From Riemerella columbina (GTDB lineage: Bacteria > Bacteroidota > Bacteroidia > Flavobacteriales > Weeksellaceae): DNA of 64,000 bases. The position numbers and the translations under genes were made by a program. Every line of letters begins with the position of its first letter. Positions within the stretch are counted from its first letter, which is position 1. The notes beneath the pieces are model-generated. The model ran no database searches. It worked only from the letters and a program-made list of their open reading frames with translations, and was not told the DNA's origin. Below are positions 48,836 through 60,100 of the stretch, one piece after another. The stretch spans positions 372,001 through 436,000 of the forward strand of contig NZ_CP103950.1 of the NCBI RefSeq assembly GCF_030517065.1, in the 5' to 3' direction.

Positions 48836-50212
48836 ATGAAAGAATTTATACAAACACTTAAAAACATTTGGAACCTTAAAGAGCTTAGGGAAAAAATTCT
48901 CTTTACTCTTGGGATGATATTGGTGTATAGATTCTCATCCTTTATCTCTCTGCCAGCTATCAATATGACGGAAGTAGGTACGCTCTTAGAGCAATACCAA
49001 AACCAAGGCGGTAGCAAGCAAGGAGCTGGATTATTAGGATTACTATCGTCATTTACTGGAGGTGCGTTCAGTCGTGCTTCCATTATGGCGTTAGGGATTA
49101 TGCCTTATATCTCTGCATCGATCATTGTTCAGTTGATGGGGATGGCGATTCCTTACCTACAAAAACTTCAGAAAGACGGAGAATCTGGTAGAAATACCCT
49201 TAACCAAATTACCCGCTGGCTTACCATAGCCGTGTGTTTGGTACAGGCGCCTTCTTATTTAGGCTCTATTACAGGGTTATTCTTGCCATACTCTCAGTTT
49301 GCCTCTGCCTATTATGTAGAACCATCTTCTATTATGTTCTGGCTACCGAGCATTGTGATCTTAGTCGCAGGCTCCGTATTCGCGATGTGGTTAGGAGAAA
49401 AAATTACAGACAAAGGCATTGGTAACGGTATTTCTATCCTCATTATGGTGGGAATCTTGGCAGACTTGCCTATGGCATTTATACAAGAAGTGACCACACA
49501 AACCAGCAAAGGAGGCTTAGGATCTATTATGATTTTAGTAGAAATACTCTTCTGGCTCGTGGTTGTGCTATTGGCAATTATTCTCTCCGTAGCGGTAAGA
49601 AAAATCCCAATCCAGTATGTAAGCCGTGCGCAGGCCAGAGGCGGTAACAACAGAAACTTAATGCAAGGCGCAAGACAATGGATCCCTCTCAAAGTGAATG
49701 CCGCGGGGGTGATGCCTATTATCTTTGCACAAGCGTTAATGTTTGTACCAGGGCTATTAACCAAAGTTGATGAAACCAACACCTTCTTGGCTGGTTTCAA
49801 AAATGTATTCAGCTGGCAGTATAATGTCCTCTTTGCGATTTTAATCATCATCTTCTCATTCTTCTATACCGCCATTACCATTCCGGTAAACCAAATGGCA
49901 GATGATTTGAAAAGAAACGGTGGTTTAATCCCAAAAGTAAGACCTGGAAAAGAGACCGCAGATTATTTAGATGATATTTTATCTAAAATAACTTTGCCTG
50001 GTGCAATATTTTTGTCTATCTTTGCAGTCCTTCCTGCAATAGTGCACGGAAGTTTTGTGCAGACAGATAGATTTGCTTTGTTCTTCGGTGGTACCTCGCT
50101 CCTCATTATGGTAGGGGTTATATTAGACACCGTACAACAGATCAATACCTATCTGTTAAGTCACAATATAGATGGTTTAATGAAATCTAAACTTTCCAGA
50201 ACCACCAACTAA
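48836..50212 (+). CDS. secY: preprotein translocase subunit SecY
   Basis: 458 residues, ten membrane helices. The plug and first helices (LGIMPYISASIIVQL), the cytoplasmic loop with ARAQARGG-like basic stretch (YVSRAQARGGNNRN) and NGISILIM are typical. It forms the protein-conducting channel with SecE and SecG; lies in its usual place between L15 and IF-1 (adenylate kinase and map are absent here). Confidence 0.97.
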   Translation: MKEFIQTLKNIWNLKELREKILFTLGMILVYRFSSFISLPAINMTEVGTLLEQYQNQGGSKQGAGLLGLLSSFTGGAFSRASIMALGIMPYISASIIVQLMGMAIPYLQKLQKDGESGRNTLNQITRWLTIAVCLVQAPSYLGSITGLFLPYSQFASAYYVEPSSIMFWLPSIVILVAGSVFAMWLGEKITDKGIGNGISILIMVGILADLPMAFIQEVTTQTSKGGLGSIMILVEILFWLVVVLLAIILSVAVRKIPIQYVSRAQARGGNNRNLMQGARQWIPLKVNAAGVMPIIFAQALMFVPGLLTKVDETNTFLAGFKNVFSWQYNVLFAILIIIFSFFYTAITIPVNQMADDLKRNGGLIPKVRPGKETADYLDDILSKITLPGAIFLSIFAVLPAIVHGSFVQTDRFALFFGGTSLLIMVGVILDTVQQINTYLLSHNIDGLMKSKLSRTTN

Positions 50213-50227
50213 AAAGGTATATAGACT

Positions 50228-50443
50228 ATGGCAAAACAGAAACATATAGAGCAAGATGGCGTGATAGTGGAAGCACTATCTAATGCTATGTTTAGAGTAG
50301 AGCTGGAGAATGGACATATCCTGATAGCCCACATTTCTGGAAAAATGAGGATGCATTATATCAAACTCCTACCAGGGGATAAAGTGAAATTAGAACTTTC
50401 ACCCTATGACTTATCCAAAGGGAGAATTACATTTAGATACTAA
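50228..50443 (+). CDS. infA: translation initiation factor IF-1
   Basis: 71 residues, one OB-fold: [40 protein letters not shown] and [10 protein letters not shown]. Binds the 30S A site during initiation. 47 bases before rpmJ. Confidence 0.98.
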   Translation: MAKQKHIEQDGVIVEALSNAMFRVELENGHILIAHISGKMRMHYIKLLPGDKVKLELSPYDLSKGRITFRY

Positions 50444-50490
50444 TCCATCGCTTATCTATAACGGTATAGTATAAGCATAAAGAAAAAAAT

Positions 50491-50608
50491 ATGAAAGTAA
50501 GAGCATCAATTAAAAAAGAGAAGTGCAGACTGCAAAATCGTAAGAAGAAAAGGCAGACTGTATGTGATTAACAAAAAGAACCCTAAATTTAAACAAAGAC
50601 AAGGCTAA
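50491..50608 (+). CDS. rpmJ: 50S ribosomal protein L36, frame broken by one inserted base
   Basis: ATG 50491 to TAA 50606. It reads MKVRASIKK and then loses the frame: dropping G at 50518 restores a 38-residue L36 ([29 protein letters not shown]). The rest is perfect. Only one of the four zinc ligands of classic L36 is present, as in zinc-free L36. Correct position between infA and rpsM. The inserted base is most simply a sequence error. Confidence 0.88.
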
Positions 50609-50625
50609 TTTAGCAAAATTAAATT

Positions 50626-51004
50626 ATGGCGAGAATTGCAGGTATTGATTTACCAAAAAAACAAAAGAGGCGTGATCGGACTTACCTATATCTACGGAAT
50701 AGGCAGAAGCACAGCGTCAGAAATTTTGAAGAACGTTGGAATCAGCGGAGACAAGAAAGTCAACGAATGGAATGACGATGAATTGGCAGCTATCAGAAAC
50801 TACATCTCTGACAACATTAAAGTAGAAGGAGAGTTGCGTTCTGAAGTACAATTGAACATCAAGAGATTGATGGACATAGGATGCCAAAGAGGAATACGTC
50901 ACAGACTGGGATTACCTTTAAGAGGCCAAAGAACGAAAAATAATTCTAGAACCCGTAAAGGAAAAAGAAAAACTGTTGCTAACAAGAAGAAGGCAAGTAA
51001 ATAA
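50626..51004 (+). CDS. rpsM: 30S ribosomal protein S13, frame broken in an A7 run
   Basis: ATG 50626 gives [11 protein letters not shown], then the A7 run at 50655-50661 shifts the frame. With six A it continues [19 protein letters not shown] to the normal C-terminus ([20 protein letters not shown]), 125 residues. A later in-frame start does exist but would lack the first ~12 residues. S13 is essential for the 30S head and intersubunit bridges, so a true null allele is unlikely. Confidence 0.92.
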
Positions 51005-51016
51005 TCGTTAAGAATT

Positions 51017-51406
51017 ATGGCAAAACAAACTAAAGTAACGAAAAAAAGAAAAGTAAAAGTTGAAGCGATTGGCGAAGCTCATATCCAAGCAACTTTTAAT
51101 AATATCATTATTTCTTTAACTAATAAAAACGGAGAGGTTATCTCTTGGTCTTCCGCAGGTAAAATGGGCTTTAGAGGGTCTAAAAAGAACACCCCTTTCG
51201 CCGCTCAGATGGCAGCCGAAAACTGTGCCGCAGTAGCACACGAAGCTGGACTCAGAAGAGTGAAGGTTTTTGTGAAAGGTCCAGGTGCAGGTAGAGAATC
51301 TGCAATCCGTTCTATCCACAACTCAGGGATAGAGGTTAGCGAGATTGTAGATGTAACCCCTATGCCACATAACGGATGTAGACCACCAAAAAGAAGAAGA
51401 GTATAA
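51017..51406 (+). CDS. rpsK: 30S ribosomal protein S11
   Basis: 129 residues: [21 protein letters not shown]-type start, [20 protein letters not shown] and the C-terminal [18 protein letters not shown]. Lines the mRNA exit on the platform. A 55-base spacer with a hairpin separates it from rpsD. Confidence 0.98.
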   Translation: MAKQTKVTKKRKVKVEAIGEAHIQATFNNIIISLTNKNGEVISWSSAGKMGFRGSKKNTPFAAQMAAENCAAVAHEAGLRRVKVFVKGPGAGRESAIRSIHNSGIEVSEIVDVTPMPHNGCRPPKRRRV

Positions 51407-51411
51407 TCACA

Positions 51412-51443
51412 GTTCAATGTTAAAAGTTCTTTTAACTTTCAAC
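51412..51443 (+). repeat. imperfect hairpin in the rpsK-rpsD spacer
   Basis: GTTCAATGTTAAAA (51412-51425) pairs with TTTTAACTTTCAAC (51430-51443) at 12 of 14 positions around a GTTC loop. No T tract follows, so it is not a terminator; a processing or regulatory role is possible. Confidence 0.7.
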
Positions 51444-51461
51444 TCAAATAATTAAAGAAAT

Positions 51462-52070
51462 ATGGCAAGATATATTGGACCTAAAACTAAGATTGCGAGA
51501 AAGTTTGGTGCTGCAATCTACGGAGATGACAAAAACTTCGAAAAAAGAAGAAACCAACCGCCAGGACAGCACGGCCCAAACAAAAGAAGAGGGGCTAAAA
51601 AATCCGAATATGCAGTACAGTTAGCTGAAAAACAAAAAGCTAAATATACCTACGGCATCTTAGAGAGACAGTTCTCTAACTTATTTAAAAAAGCGCACGC
51701 CAGCAAAGGTGTAACAGGTGAAGTTTTACTTCAGCTTTGCGAATCTCGATTAGATAATGTAGTATACAGATTAGGCTTCGCTAAAACAAGAGCAGCAGCC
51801 AGACAATTAGTGTCTCACAGACATATTACTGTGAATGGAGAGATTGTGAACATCCCTTCATATATGCTAAGAGCAGGTGATAAAATCTCTGTAAGAGCTA
51901 AATCTAAGTCTTTAGAAGTGATAGAAGATGCTTTAGCTTCTAAAGTCAACTACGAATGGTTACAGTTCAATGATGAAACTAAGGAAGGTACTTTTACCAG
52001 TGCACCTGAAAGAATTCAGATTCCTGAAGACATCAAAGAACAGTTAATCGTCGAATTATACTCTAAATAA
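51462..52070 (+). CDS. rpsD: 30S ribosomal protein S4
   Basis: 202 residues: [21 protein letters not shown], the S4 RNA-binding domain ([40 protein letters not shown]). In E. coli S4 represses the alpha operon; the upstream hairpin at 51412 could be a target, unproven. Confidence 0.98.
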   Translation: MARYIGPKTKIARKFGAAIYGDDKNFEKRRNQPPGQHGPNKRRGAKKSEYAVQLAEKQKAKYTYGILERQFSNLFKKAHASKGVTGEVLLQLCESRLDNVVYRLGFAKTRAAARQLVSHRHITVNGEIVNIPSYMLRAGDKISVRAKSKSLEVIEDALASKVNYEWLQFNDETKEGTFTSAPERIQIPEDIKEQLIVELYSK

Positions 52071-52098
52071 TCATCAAATTTTTGCTCAACCCAAAACT

Positions 52099-53094
52099 AT
52101 GGCAATTTTAAATTTTATAAAACCCGATAAAGTTATCCTCCTGAACTCTACCAACTTCCAAGGTCAGTTTGAATTTAGACCTTTAGAGCCAGGGTACGGA
52201 TTAACCATCGGACACGCTTTGAGAAGAGTTTTACTCAGCTCTCTAGAAGGTTATGCTATTACATCAATAAAAATAGAAGGCGTAGAGCACGAATTTTCCA
52301 CCATCCCAGGCGTTATAGAAGATGTAACTGAGATTATCCTTAATCTAAAACAGTTGCGTCTAAAAGCAAAAGCAGAAAACCAGCCAGCAGAAACAGTAAC
52401 TGCTAAACTCTCTAACCTCCAGCAGATTACCGCAGGAGACTTAGGGAAGGCCATCTCTGGTTTTGAAGTTCTAAATCCTGATTTGGTAATTTGTAACCTT
52501 GCAAAAGATGTAAATTTAGAAATGACTTTTAGCATCAATAAAGGCAGAGGTTATGTTCCATCTGAACAAAATAAATCTAACAACGCTCCACTCGGTACTA
52601 TCGCGATAGACTCTATCTACACCCCAATTAAAAAGGTGAAGTACAGCATAGAAAACTACCGTGTAGAGCAAAAAACGGATTACGAAAAACTAATCTTAGA
52701 TATTGAAACAGACGGTTCCATCTCTCCACAAGATGCACTCATAGAGGCTTCTAAAATACTGATCTATCACTTTATGCTATTCTCAGATGAAAGAATTACT
52801 CTGGAAACTGAGGCCGTAAAAGCATCGATCCAGTACGATGAAGAAACTCTACACACCAGACAATTATTGAAAACTAAACTCTCAGAAATGGACCTCTCCG
52901 TAAGAGCCCTTAACTGCCTAAAAGCTGCAGAAGTAGAAACCTTAGGCGAGTTAGTTTCTTACAGTAAATCTGATCTGATGAAGTTTAGAAATTTCGGTAA
53001 AAAATCATTAACGGAGCTTGAAGAATTAGTACACTCTAAAGGCCTCAACTTCGGTTTTGATGTAAGTAAATATAAGTTGGACGCTGATAAATAA
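52099..53094 (+). CDS. rpoA: DNA-directed RNA polymerase subunit alpha
   Basis: 331 residues. N-terminal dimerisation domain ([21 protein letters not shown]) to ~230 and C-terminal domain ([38 protein letters not shown]) that contacts upstream DNA and regulators. Usual position between rpsD and rplQ. Confidence 0.98.
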   Translation: MAILNFIKPDKVILLNSTNFQGQFEFRPLEPGYGLTIGHALRRVLLSSLEGYAITSIKIEGVEHEFSTIPGVIEDVTEIILNLKQLRLKAKAENQPAETVTAKLSNLQQITAGDLGKAISGFEVLNPDLVICNLAKDVNLEMTFSINKGRGYVPSEQNKSNNAPLGTIAIDSIYTPIKKVKYSIENYRVEQKTDYEKLILDIETDGSISPQDALIEASKILIYHFMLFSDERITLETEAVKASIQYDEETLHTRQLLKTKLSEMDLSVRALNCLKAAEVETLGELVSYSKSDLMKFRNFGKKSLTELEELVHSKGLNFGFDVSKYKLDADK

Positions 53095-53103
53095 TCCTTA
53101 AAA

Positions 53104-53598
53104 ATGAGACACGGAAAAAAATTTAATCACTTAGGTAGAACAGCACCTCACAGAAAAGCGATGCTTTCTAATATGGCGTGTTCCCTAATTGAACATAAAA
53201 GAATCAATACTACAGTAGCTAAGGCCAAAGCCCTTAGAATGTACATAGAGCCGCTTCTTACCAAAGCGAAAGAAGATACAACACACAACAGAAGAGTGGT
53301 ATTTTCTTACTTGCAAAACAAATACGCTGTAAGCGAGCTTTTCAGAACAATAGCCCCAAAAATCGCAGAGAGAAATGGTGGCTACTGCAGAATTATCAAA
53401 ACTGGATTCAGATTAGGTGATGCTGCGGATATGGCAATGATAGAGTTGGTTGACTTCAACGAACTTTACAACCCTAACGAGGCTGAAAAGAAAACAACAA
53501 GAAGAAGCCGTAGAAAGTCAACTTCTAAAAAAGAAGAAACACCTGTAGCAGAAACTACAACAGTAGAAGAATCTACAGAGGAGAAAACAGAAGAGTAG
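53104..53598 (+). CDS. rplQ: 50S ribosomal protein L17 with charged C-terminal extension
   Basis: 164 residues. The L17 core ([39 protein letters not shown]) ends near residue 125. A low-complexity tail follows: first basic ([15 protein letters not shown]), then acidic and threonine-rich ([17 protein letters not shown]). Such tails occur in this phylum. Last gene of the cluster. Confidence 0.97.
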   Translation: MRHGKKFNHLGRTAPHRKAMLSNMACSLIEHKRINTTVAKAKALRMYIEPLLTKAKEDTTHNRRVVFSYLQNKYAVSELFRTIAPKIAERNGGYCRIIKTGFRLGDAADMAMIELVDFNELYNPNEAEKKTTRRSRRKSTSKKEETPVAETTTVEESTEEKTEE

Positions 53599-53621
53599 TC
53601 TCACTACTTTTTATTAAAGAT

Positions 53622-53660
53622 AGCCCGCTCGGCACCTTTGGTGCCGAGCGGGCTTGTTTT
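53622..53660 (+). terminator. terminator of the ribosomal cluster
   Basis: Fifteen-base-pair perfect stem AGCCCGCTCGGCACC/GGTGCCGAGCGGGCT with a TTT loop, followed by TGTTTT. Confidence 0.93.
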
Positions 53661-53735
53661 ATCCCTCCAATAAAAAAGCGAGGATACCCAACAAAAATCA
53701 CCTACAATAAGCGCGTTACTTTCAATATAATTCCC

Positions 53736-53743
53736 TAAATTTG
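53736..53743 (+). promoter_or_regulatory. -7 box of eno
   Basis: TAAATTTG, 28 bases before the eno ATG. No clear TTTG at -33. Confidence 0.5.
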
Positions 53744-53768
53744 TGGGATAAAAACGATAAAATATTAA

Positions 53769-55064
<1,296 letters not shown>

Positions 55065-55093
55065 TTAAACCTTTACGATACAAACAATACAGC

Positions 55094-55131
55094 AATAGCA
55101 TTTATCCCAAAAGATAGATGCTATTTTTTTT
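55094..55131 (+). terminator. terminator of eno
   Basis: AATAGCAT/ATGCTATT outer stem with an inner TATC/GATA stem, then T8. Its right half (ATGCTA, T8, G) is identical to a hairpin before gltA at 61383-61397. Confidence 0.85.
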
Positions 55132-55320
55132 GCTTAAATGGAGGCTAATTCATTTTTTATTGTATCTTTATCCAAAAGTTTTGATAAAATAATAGTTCTT
55201 ATTTGATTTTTTGAAAAACTTAAATGGATTATTGATGTAAAACTTAAAGATGACAAAACGAACACTATGACCATGAGAACTCAACCATTTAAAACACAAA
55301 CCCATAAAATCAATAAAATT

Positions 55321-55875
55321 ATGAAACATTTATTTTTAGCCTTGTTAGTAGGTTTTTCGCTTACTACTTGCAGAGAAAGAGAGCCCGACCCTAATATCCT
55401 ACCACCAGCCACCCAGTCTGGAGCGAACACCGCAGGGTGTTTAGTGAATGGAAAGGTACTTGTTTTTGCGAGGAGTAAAAAAGACAATTTCTCTCCAGAA
55501 GAGTCTTTTTATCAGCCATCAATGGACGGTAAATCTTTTAGAATTAAATTGTATATGGGCTCTATAAAGAACGATGTAAATAAAGGGCGCTTTGATCTTT
55601 TTTTAAGATCAGACAAAAGGTTAGAGCTCAACAAAAAATACATTGTCGGAGATACGACGGATATTGCCAATAAAGACTTTCCTTCAAACAATCTTCTTAT
55701 TGGATACAGGGATAATGGTTATAGAACGGATAATAACTATAAATGCGAGATCATTTTTACAAAAGTTACTCAGGGAGGTATTGCTTCGGGTACATTTAGT
55801 GGGAAATTAAGAGGGATAAGGTTCCCTGAAAAAGTTATTGTCATAACAGATGGTAGATTTGATATAAAACTTTAA
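55321..55875 (+). CDS. DUF6252 family lipoprotein, copy 1
   Basis: 184 residues from ATG 55321 (MKHLFLALLVGFSLTTC), which places the lipobox Cys at residue 17. The frame is open upstream to 55267 but that stretch has no signal character. After a proline-rich linker (NILPPATQ) comes the family block GANTAGCLVNGKVL, a variable beta-rich domain and the C-terminal SGTF...VIVITDGRFDIKL. Predicted outer-membrane or surface lipoprotein, function unknown. TATCTTTA at 55163-55170 may be its promoter, with a ~150-base leader. Confidence 0.88.
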   Translation: MKHLFLALLVGFSLTTCREREPDPNILPPATQSGANTAGCLVNGKVLVFARSKKDNFSPEESFYQPSMDGKSFRIKLYMGSIKNDVNKGRFDLFLRSDKRLELNKKYIVGDTTDIANKDFPSNNLLIGYRDNGYRTDNNYKCEIIFTKVTQGGIASGTFSGKLRGIRFPEKVIVITDGRFDIKL

Positions 55876-55941
55876 CAACTAAATTAGATCAAGATGAGAA
55901 CTCAACCATTTAAAACACAAACCCATAAAATCAATAAAATT

Positions 55942-56487
55942 ATGAAACATTTATTTTTAGCCTTGTTAGTAGGTCTTTCGCTTACTACTTGCAGAGAAAA
56001 AGAGCCCGACCCTAATATCCTACCACCAGCCACCCAGTCTGGAGCGAACACCGCAGGGTGCTTAGTGAATGGAAAGGTTTGGGTAGCGAGTAAAAAAAGT
56101 AGCACTAGAGGATTTTATGTTGGTGCAACTGGAGCGGAAATTTATAGTGATGGAACCTTTAAGATAGGGGTAGAGTTTAAAAATGTATCCAATAAAAGTT
56201 ATATAAAAATGGGAATTAAGAAAATTAAATTAGAATTAAATAAAGAATACACTATACCTATAAATAGTCCCTTGGGTGAAAATATAGGAGGGGCATTTTA
56301 TGTGCAACATTCTGTTATTGGACCAGCTTATTATACTAAATCTCCAGACTATACAGGTAAAATAAAAATCACAAGATTAGATATTCCTAATGAAATTATA
56401 TCAGGAACTTTTGAGTTTGATGCGGTTGATGAGGATGGGAATGTCGTACATATTACCGAAGGAAGATTTGACAAAAAATTTGATTAA
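55942..56487 (+). CDS. DUF6252 family lipoprotein, copy 2
   Basis: 181 residues from ATG 55942. The first ~45 residues are almost identical to copy 1 (same lipobox and linker), the rest is different (ASKKSSTRGFYVGATGAEIY) except for the closing block IISGTFEFD...VVHITEGRFD. It lies 66 bases after copy 1 (by the MKH start). Same predicted location; the variable domain would present a different surface. Confidence 0.88.
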   Translation: MKHLFLALLVGLSLTTCREKEPDPNILPPATQSGANTAGCLVNGKVWVASKKSSTRGFYVGATGAEIYSDGTFKIGVEFKNVSNKSYIKMGIKKIKLELNKEYTIPINSPLGENIGGAFYVQHSVIGPAYYTKSPDYTGKIKITRLDIPNEIISGTFEFDAVDEDGNVVHITEGRFDKKFD

Positions 56488-56559
56488 CTTTAACAACTAA
56501 ATTAGATCAAGATGAGAACTCAACCATTTAAAACACAAACCCATAAAATCAATAAAATT

Positions 56560-57108
56560 ATGAAACATTTATTTTCAGCCTTGTTAGTAGGTCTCTTGCT
56601 TACTACTTGCAAAGAACGAACCTCGGAAGATCCTCAAAATCAACTTCCTCCTATTACCCAAAACGGAGCTAATACCGCAGGGTGTTTAGTGAATGGAAAG
56701 GTACTAATCCCTAGAAATGGAGTTTCTGCAATCCCTACGGTTTATGGATTATACATTAACATTAATAATTATAATCCAGGCTATTATATACGCTTGTATA
56801 ATGTTGAAGAAAAAAGGCGAATGTATATATATGTACAGAGTCAAAACAAAACAGGAAACTTCACTATAAATCAATCGAATGGTAATGGCACAGGGACATC
56901 CCAAACGCTTTCTCAAATGTTCTATGAAATAGATAATAAAAAATATCTTTCATCAGACCATTCGGGTTTAATTACCATTACCAGATATGATTATCCGATA
57001 GTTTCAGGAACTTTTTCAGCAACGCTTTACAATGAAGACAATCCATCAGAAAAAATCCAAATTACCGATGGAAGATTTGATATTAATGTAGCAACTCTTA
57101 ATAAGTAA
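56560..57108 (+). CDS. DUF6252 family lipoprotein, copy 3
   Basis: 182 residues from ATG 56560. The signal peptide matches the other copies with small changes (MKHLFSALLVGLLLTTC); the linker differs (KERTSEDPQNQLPP). The block NGANTAGCLVNGKVLIP and the closing PIVSGTFSATL...IQITDGRFDI define the family. The next gene, the T9SS hydrolase, starts 4 bases after its stop, so the three lipoproteins and the hydrolase likely form one operon. Confidence 0.88.
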   Translation: MKHLFSALLVGLLLTTCKERTSEDPQNQLPPITQNGANTAGCLVNGKVLIPRNGVSAIPTVYGLYININNYNPGYYIRLYNVEEKRRMYIYVQSQNKTGNFTINQSNGNGTGTSQTLSQMFYEIDNKKYLSSDHSGLITITRYDYPIVSGTFSATLYNEDNPSEKIQITDGRFDINVATLNK

Positions 57109-57112
57109 AAAT

Positions 57113-60100
57113 ATGAAAACAATTTTAAAATTTTCAGCCCTTTTTCTTAGCATCATACTGTTTGCTCAAGAAAAAACTTATACACAAAAGATGGACAGTC
57201 TTATGATGTATGTAGATAAAAACCAAATGACTACACCTATTCTCTATGACCGGGTATTTTCTTTTTCAGACCTAAATACATCGGTGCCAAGTAGTATCTC
57301 CTACGATTATTTTCTCCAGTCGTGGAGCGAGATGTACCGCGCCAGTTATCAGCCTAATTTTGTTTCTCCTGATCATCTTCAAGAATATGCTATAAACAGT
57401 TTACAAAACAATCAAGTACAGATAGGGGTGATTAATCTAAAATACAACTACATTGATTTTGGTACAGATGAAGATCCAAACTTGGTTTTTGAGGAAGGCT
57501 ATTTTAGAAATGTACCAGGTAAAAATCCATTTAAAGAAGCTCAGATCTGTTTAGTAAGCCCCTTAGTGTCAGAGATTACAAGCCCTCAGGTAAACTATAT
57601 ACTTACCAGCAATACCATAGCACAAGACCCTACACTACCGCCTATTGAAAGTATAGAACTAAACTTAGGTGACGGGGTAATACGGAATTTAAACCTCAAC
57701 TCACAACTCTCTGTAGCCCAAGCTCAAAAATTGGTGGTAAATTATACCTCTGGGGGCAGCAAAAATCTCTCTTTCAAATTAAAATTTGCAGACGGAACCA
57801 GCAGAACATTTCATAAAAGTATAGAGGTAAAACTTGAAGATAAGCGCGTGGCTGCCAGTACCAATAGCAGACTTTATGCTGAGGCAGAAGATTTTATAGG
57901 GAATAGGGGGATCACACAAACCACACCATTTAGAGGCTATAATGAGTCTGTTGCCAAATCTGGAACATTAGAGTACAGAACCTATTACAATAGAATATCT
58001 AACTCAGGATATACACCTGGAACTAATGGAAGTTTAGGATTTTTTTCAAAACAACCCCAACTTAGAAAGCCTGTGATTATCTTAGATGGATATGACCCCG
58101 GAGATGGTAGAAAATTAGATGAACTCTATGATCAAATGAATTATTATGTTAATGATATAAAGAATGAATCAAATAAAAGAAACCTCATTACCAAACTTCA
58201 AAACAAAGGCTTTGATGTTACTCTGGTCAATTTCCCTAATGGCGCAGATTTTATAGAACGAAATGCGATGGCAGTAGTAGAGCTTCTTAAAAGAGAAAAT
58301 GATAAACTAAAACAAAACGGGAGTTCAGAAAAAATTATACTAATAGGTCCCAGTATGGGAGGGCTTATTTCTAGATATGCCTTAGCCTATATGGAGAAAA
58401 ATAATATTCCCCACAATACAAGGCTATGGGTAAGTTTTGATAGCCCTCACCATGGGGCTAACATTCCACTTTCAGCACAGACCAATTTATTCTTCTTCGG
58501 AACCATAGGAGGCTCAGAACAAGCAGCTAATAAATTTAGAGAAAACTTCTTCTCTCCAGCTGCACGGCAGATGCTTATTGAGCAGCTTGATGGCTATCCT
58601 AATCCCACCTCTCTTTCAAGTAATTCAGGAAGAAACAACAATCATCCTTTTCGTAAACAATTTTTACAAAACCTAACCAACAATGGCATACCAGGTTCAA
58701 ATGGATTTCCCACACAGACAAGGAATATAGCCATTGCCAACGGAACTACCACAGGGCAAAAAACAAATTCAGAAGCGCAAACACTATTAGAAATGGCAGG
58801 CTTTGGACCATTTAAATTAAAAGCAGTAGTTTTAGTTGACAACGCTTTGCCAGCCTCTAATACTTCTGCACTTAATTTTGAAGGCAAATTTACAAAAATA
58901 GTGAAATGTCGCGTTCCACTTACAGGAATGACTTTTACTTGTGGGATAAACATTATTAATGTAAGACGGTGGACGGACAACCCTAACCCCAGAGGCGCTA
59001 TGGATGTAGTACAAGGGGGAACATTCAACACCCAAGGAATTTTAAAAGATGAATTTGACCCTGTATTAAGAAGCAGTTTAAAAAGAGTAGAGTGGAGAGG
59101 GTACAGACCCAATCATGCATTCATCCCCACAGTAAGTTCTTTAGCCTTTAAAAACCCAAATTTTGATTGGAATGCAGACATCAATAGAAATCTACTCTGC
59201 AATAGAGAAATCCCTTTTGATGCCTATTTTGCCGCAGAAACAAACGAGGAGCATGTATCGGTATCAAATGAACTAGTCAACTGGCTTATGAAAGAAATAG
59301 AAGGTAATAACCAAGCCCCCTATCTTAATTTGTCCAACATTACATTATCCACTACACAAAAAATACTTTGTGCAAACGAAACTACACAAGTATCCATAAA
59401 TACAACAGACTCATGTAGCTTACCTAGCAGATTTACATGGAGTACCTCTCCAAATCTACAGATTATTGGTAGCAATACAGAAAATACAGTACAAATTAAA
59501 GGAAAACAAAATGGGTTGGGGTATGTTGATGTAAACTTCACTAACGGACAAAAAATAACCCAAAAAATCTGGATCGGCAAACCACAAATACACACAAAAC
59601 CAGAAGAAGGCAACACCAACTATGTCGTCCAGAATATAAAATCCCTAAACAAAGAAGCTACCTTAGAAGACCAAGGCTTAACACCAGCAGATGTTACTTG
59701 GAAAAGAAAAGACACAGGAGCCATAAGAACAGGCTATACTTACTTTGCAAATGGGCGTGGGTACAACTGGCATTTAGATTTAGAAGTAAACGCTAAAAAT
59801 AAATGTGGCAGCACTACCTATGCTACCACTATAACTCCACCCCCTCCTGGTATGTGTGATTACACCTACACCGTATCAAAAATTCAAAATGACCAGTACA
59901 CCGTTATCAGAATAATAGATCCAATGTGCCCTAAACAAACCCCAGGAGACCATAACCTAACCCAAAGCACCCTCAGCAGCACCTACCATATCACAGTAGT
60001 CAACAGCTTAGGGAACACCATAATTCAAAAAACAGGCAAAGACTTCAGCCTCTCCAACCTCCCCACAGGAAGCTACTTTGTTAAAATAATAAAAGATGGA

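Larger units (their letters stand above)
55273..56712 (+). repeat. three near-identical 5' cassettes of the DUF6252 gene family
   Basis: The segment from 55273 (copy 1), 55894 (copy 2) and 56518 region (copy 3; frame starts 56512) begins ATGAGAACTCAACC. Copies 1 and 2 differ at only three bases over about 185 bases, ending at GGAAAGGT. Copy 3 matches for ~80 bases, diverges in the linker, then matches copy 1 again over ~30 bases (ACCGCAGGGTG to GGAAAGGTAC). Copies 2 and 3 also share the 25 bases before the frame (CTTTAACAACTAAATTAGAT). The 3' parts of the genes are unrelated at DNA level. Confidence 0.92.
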
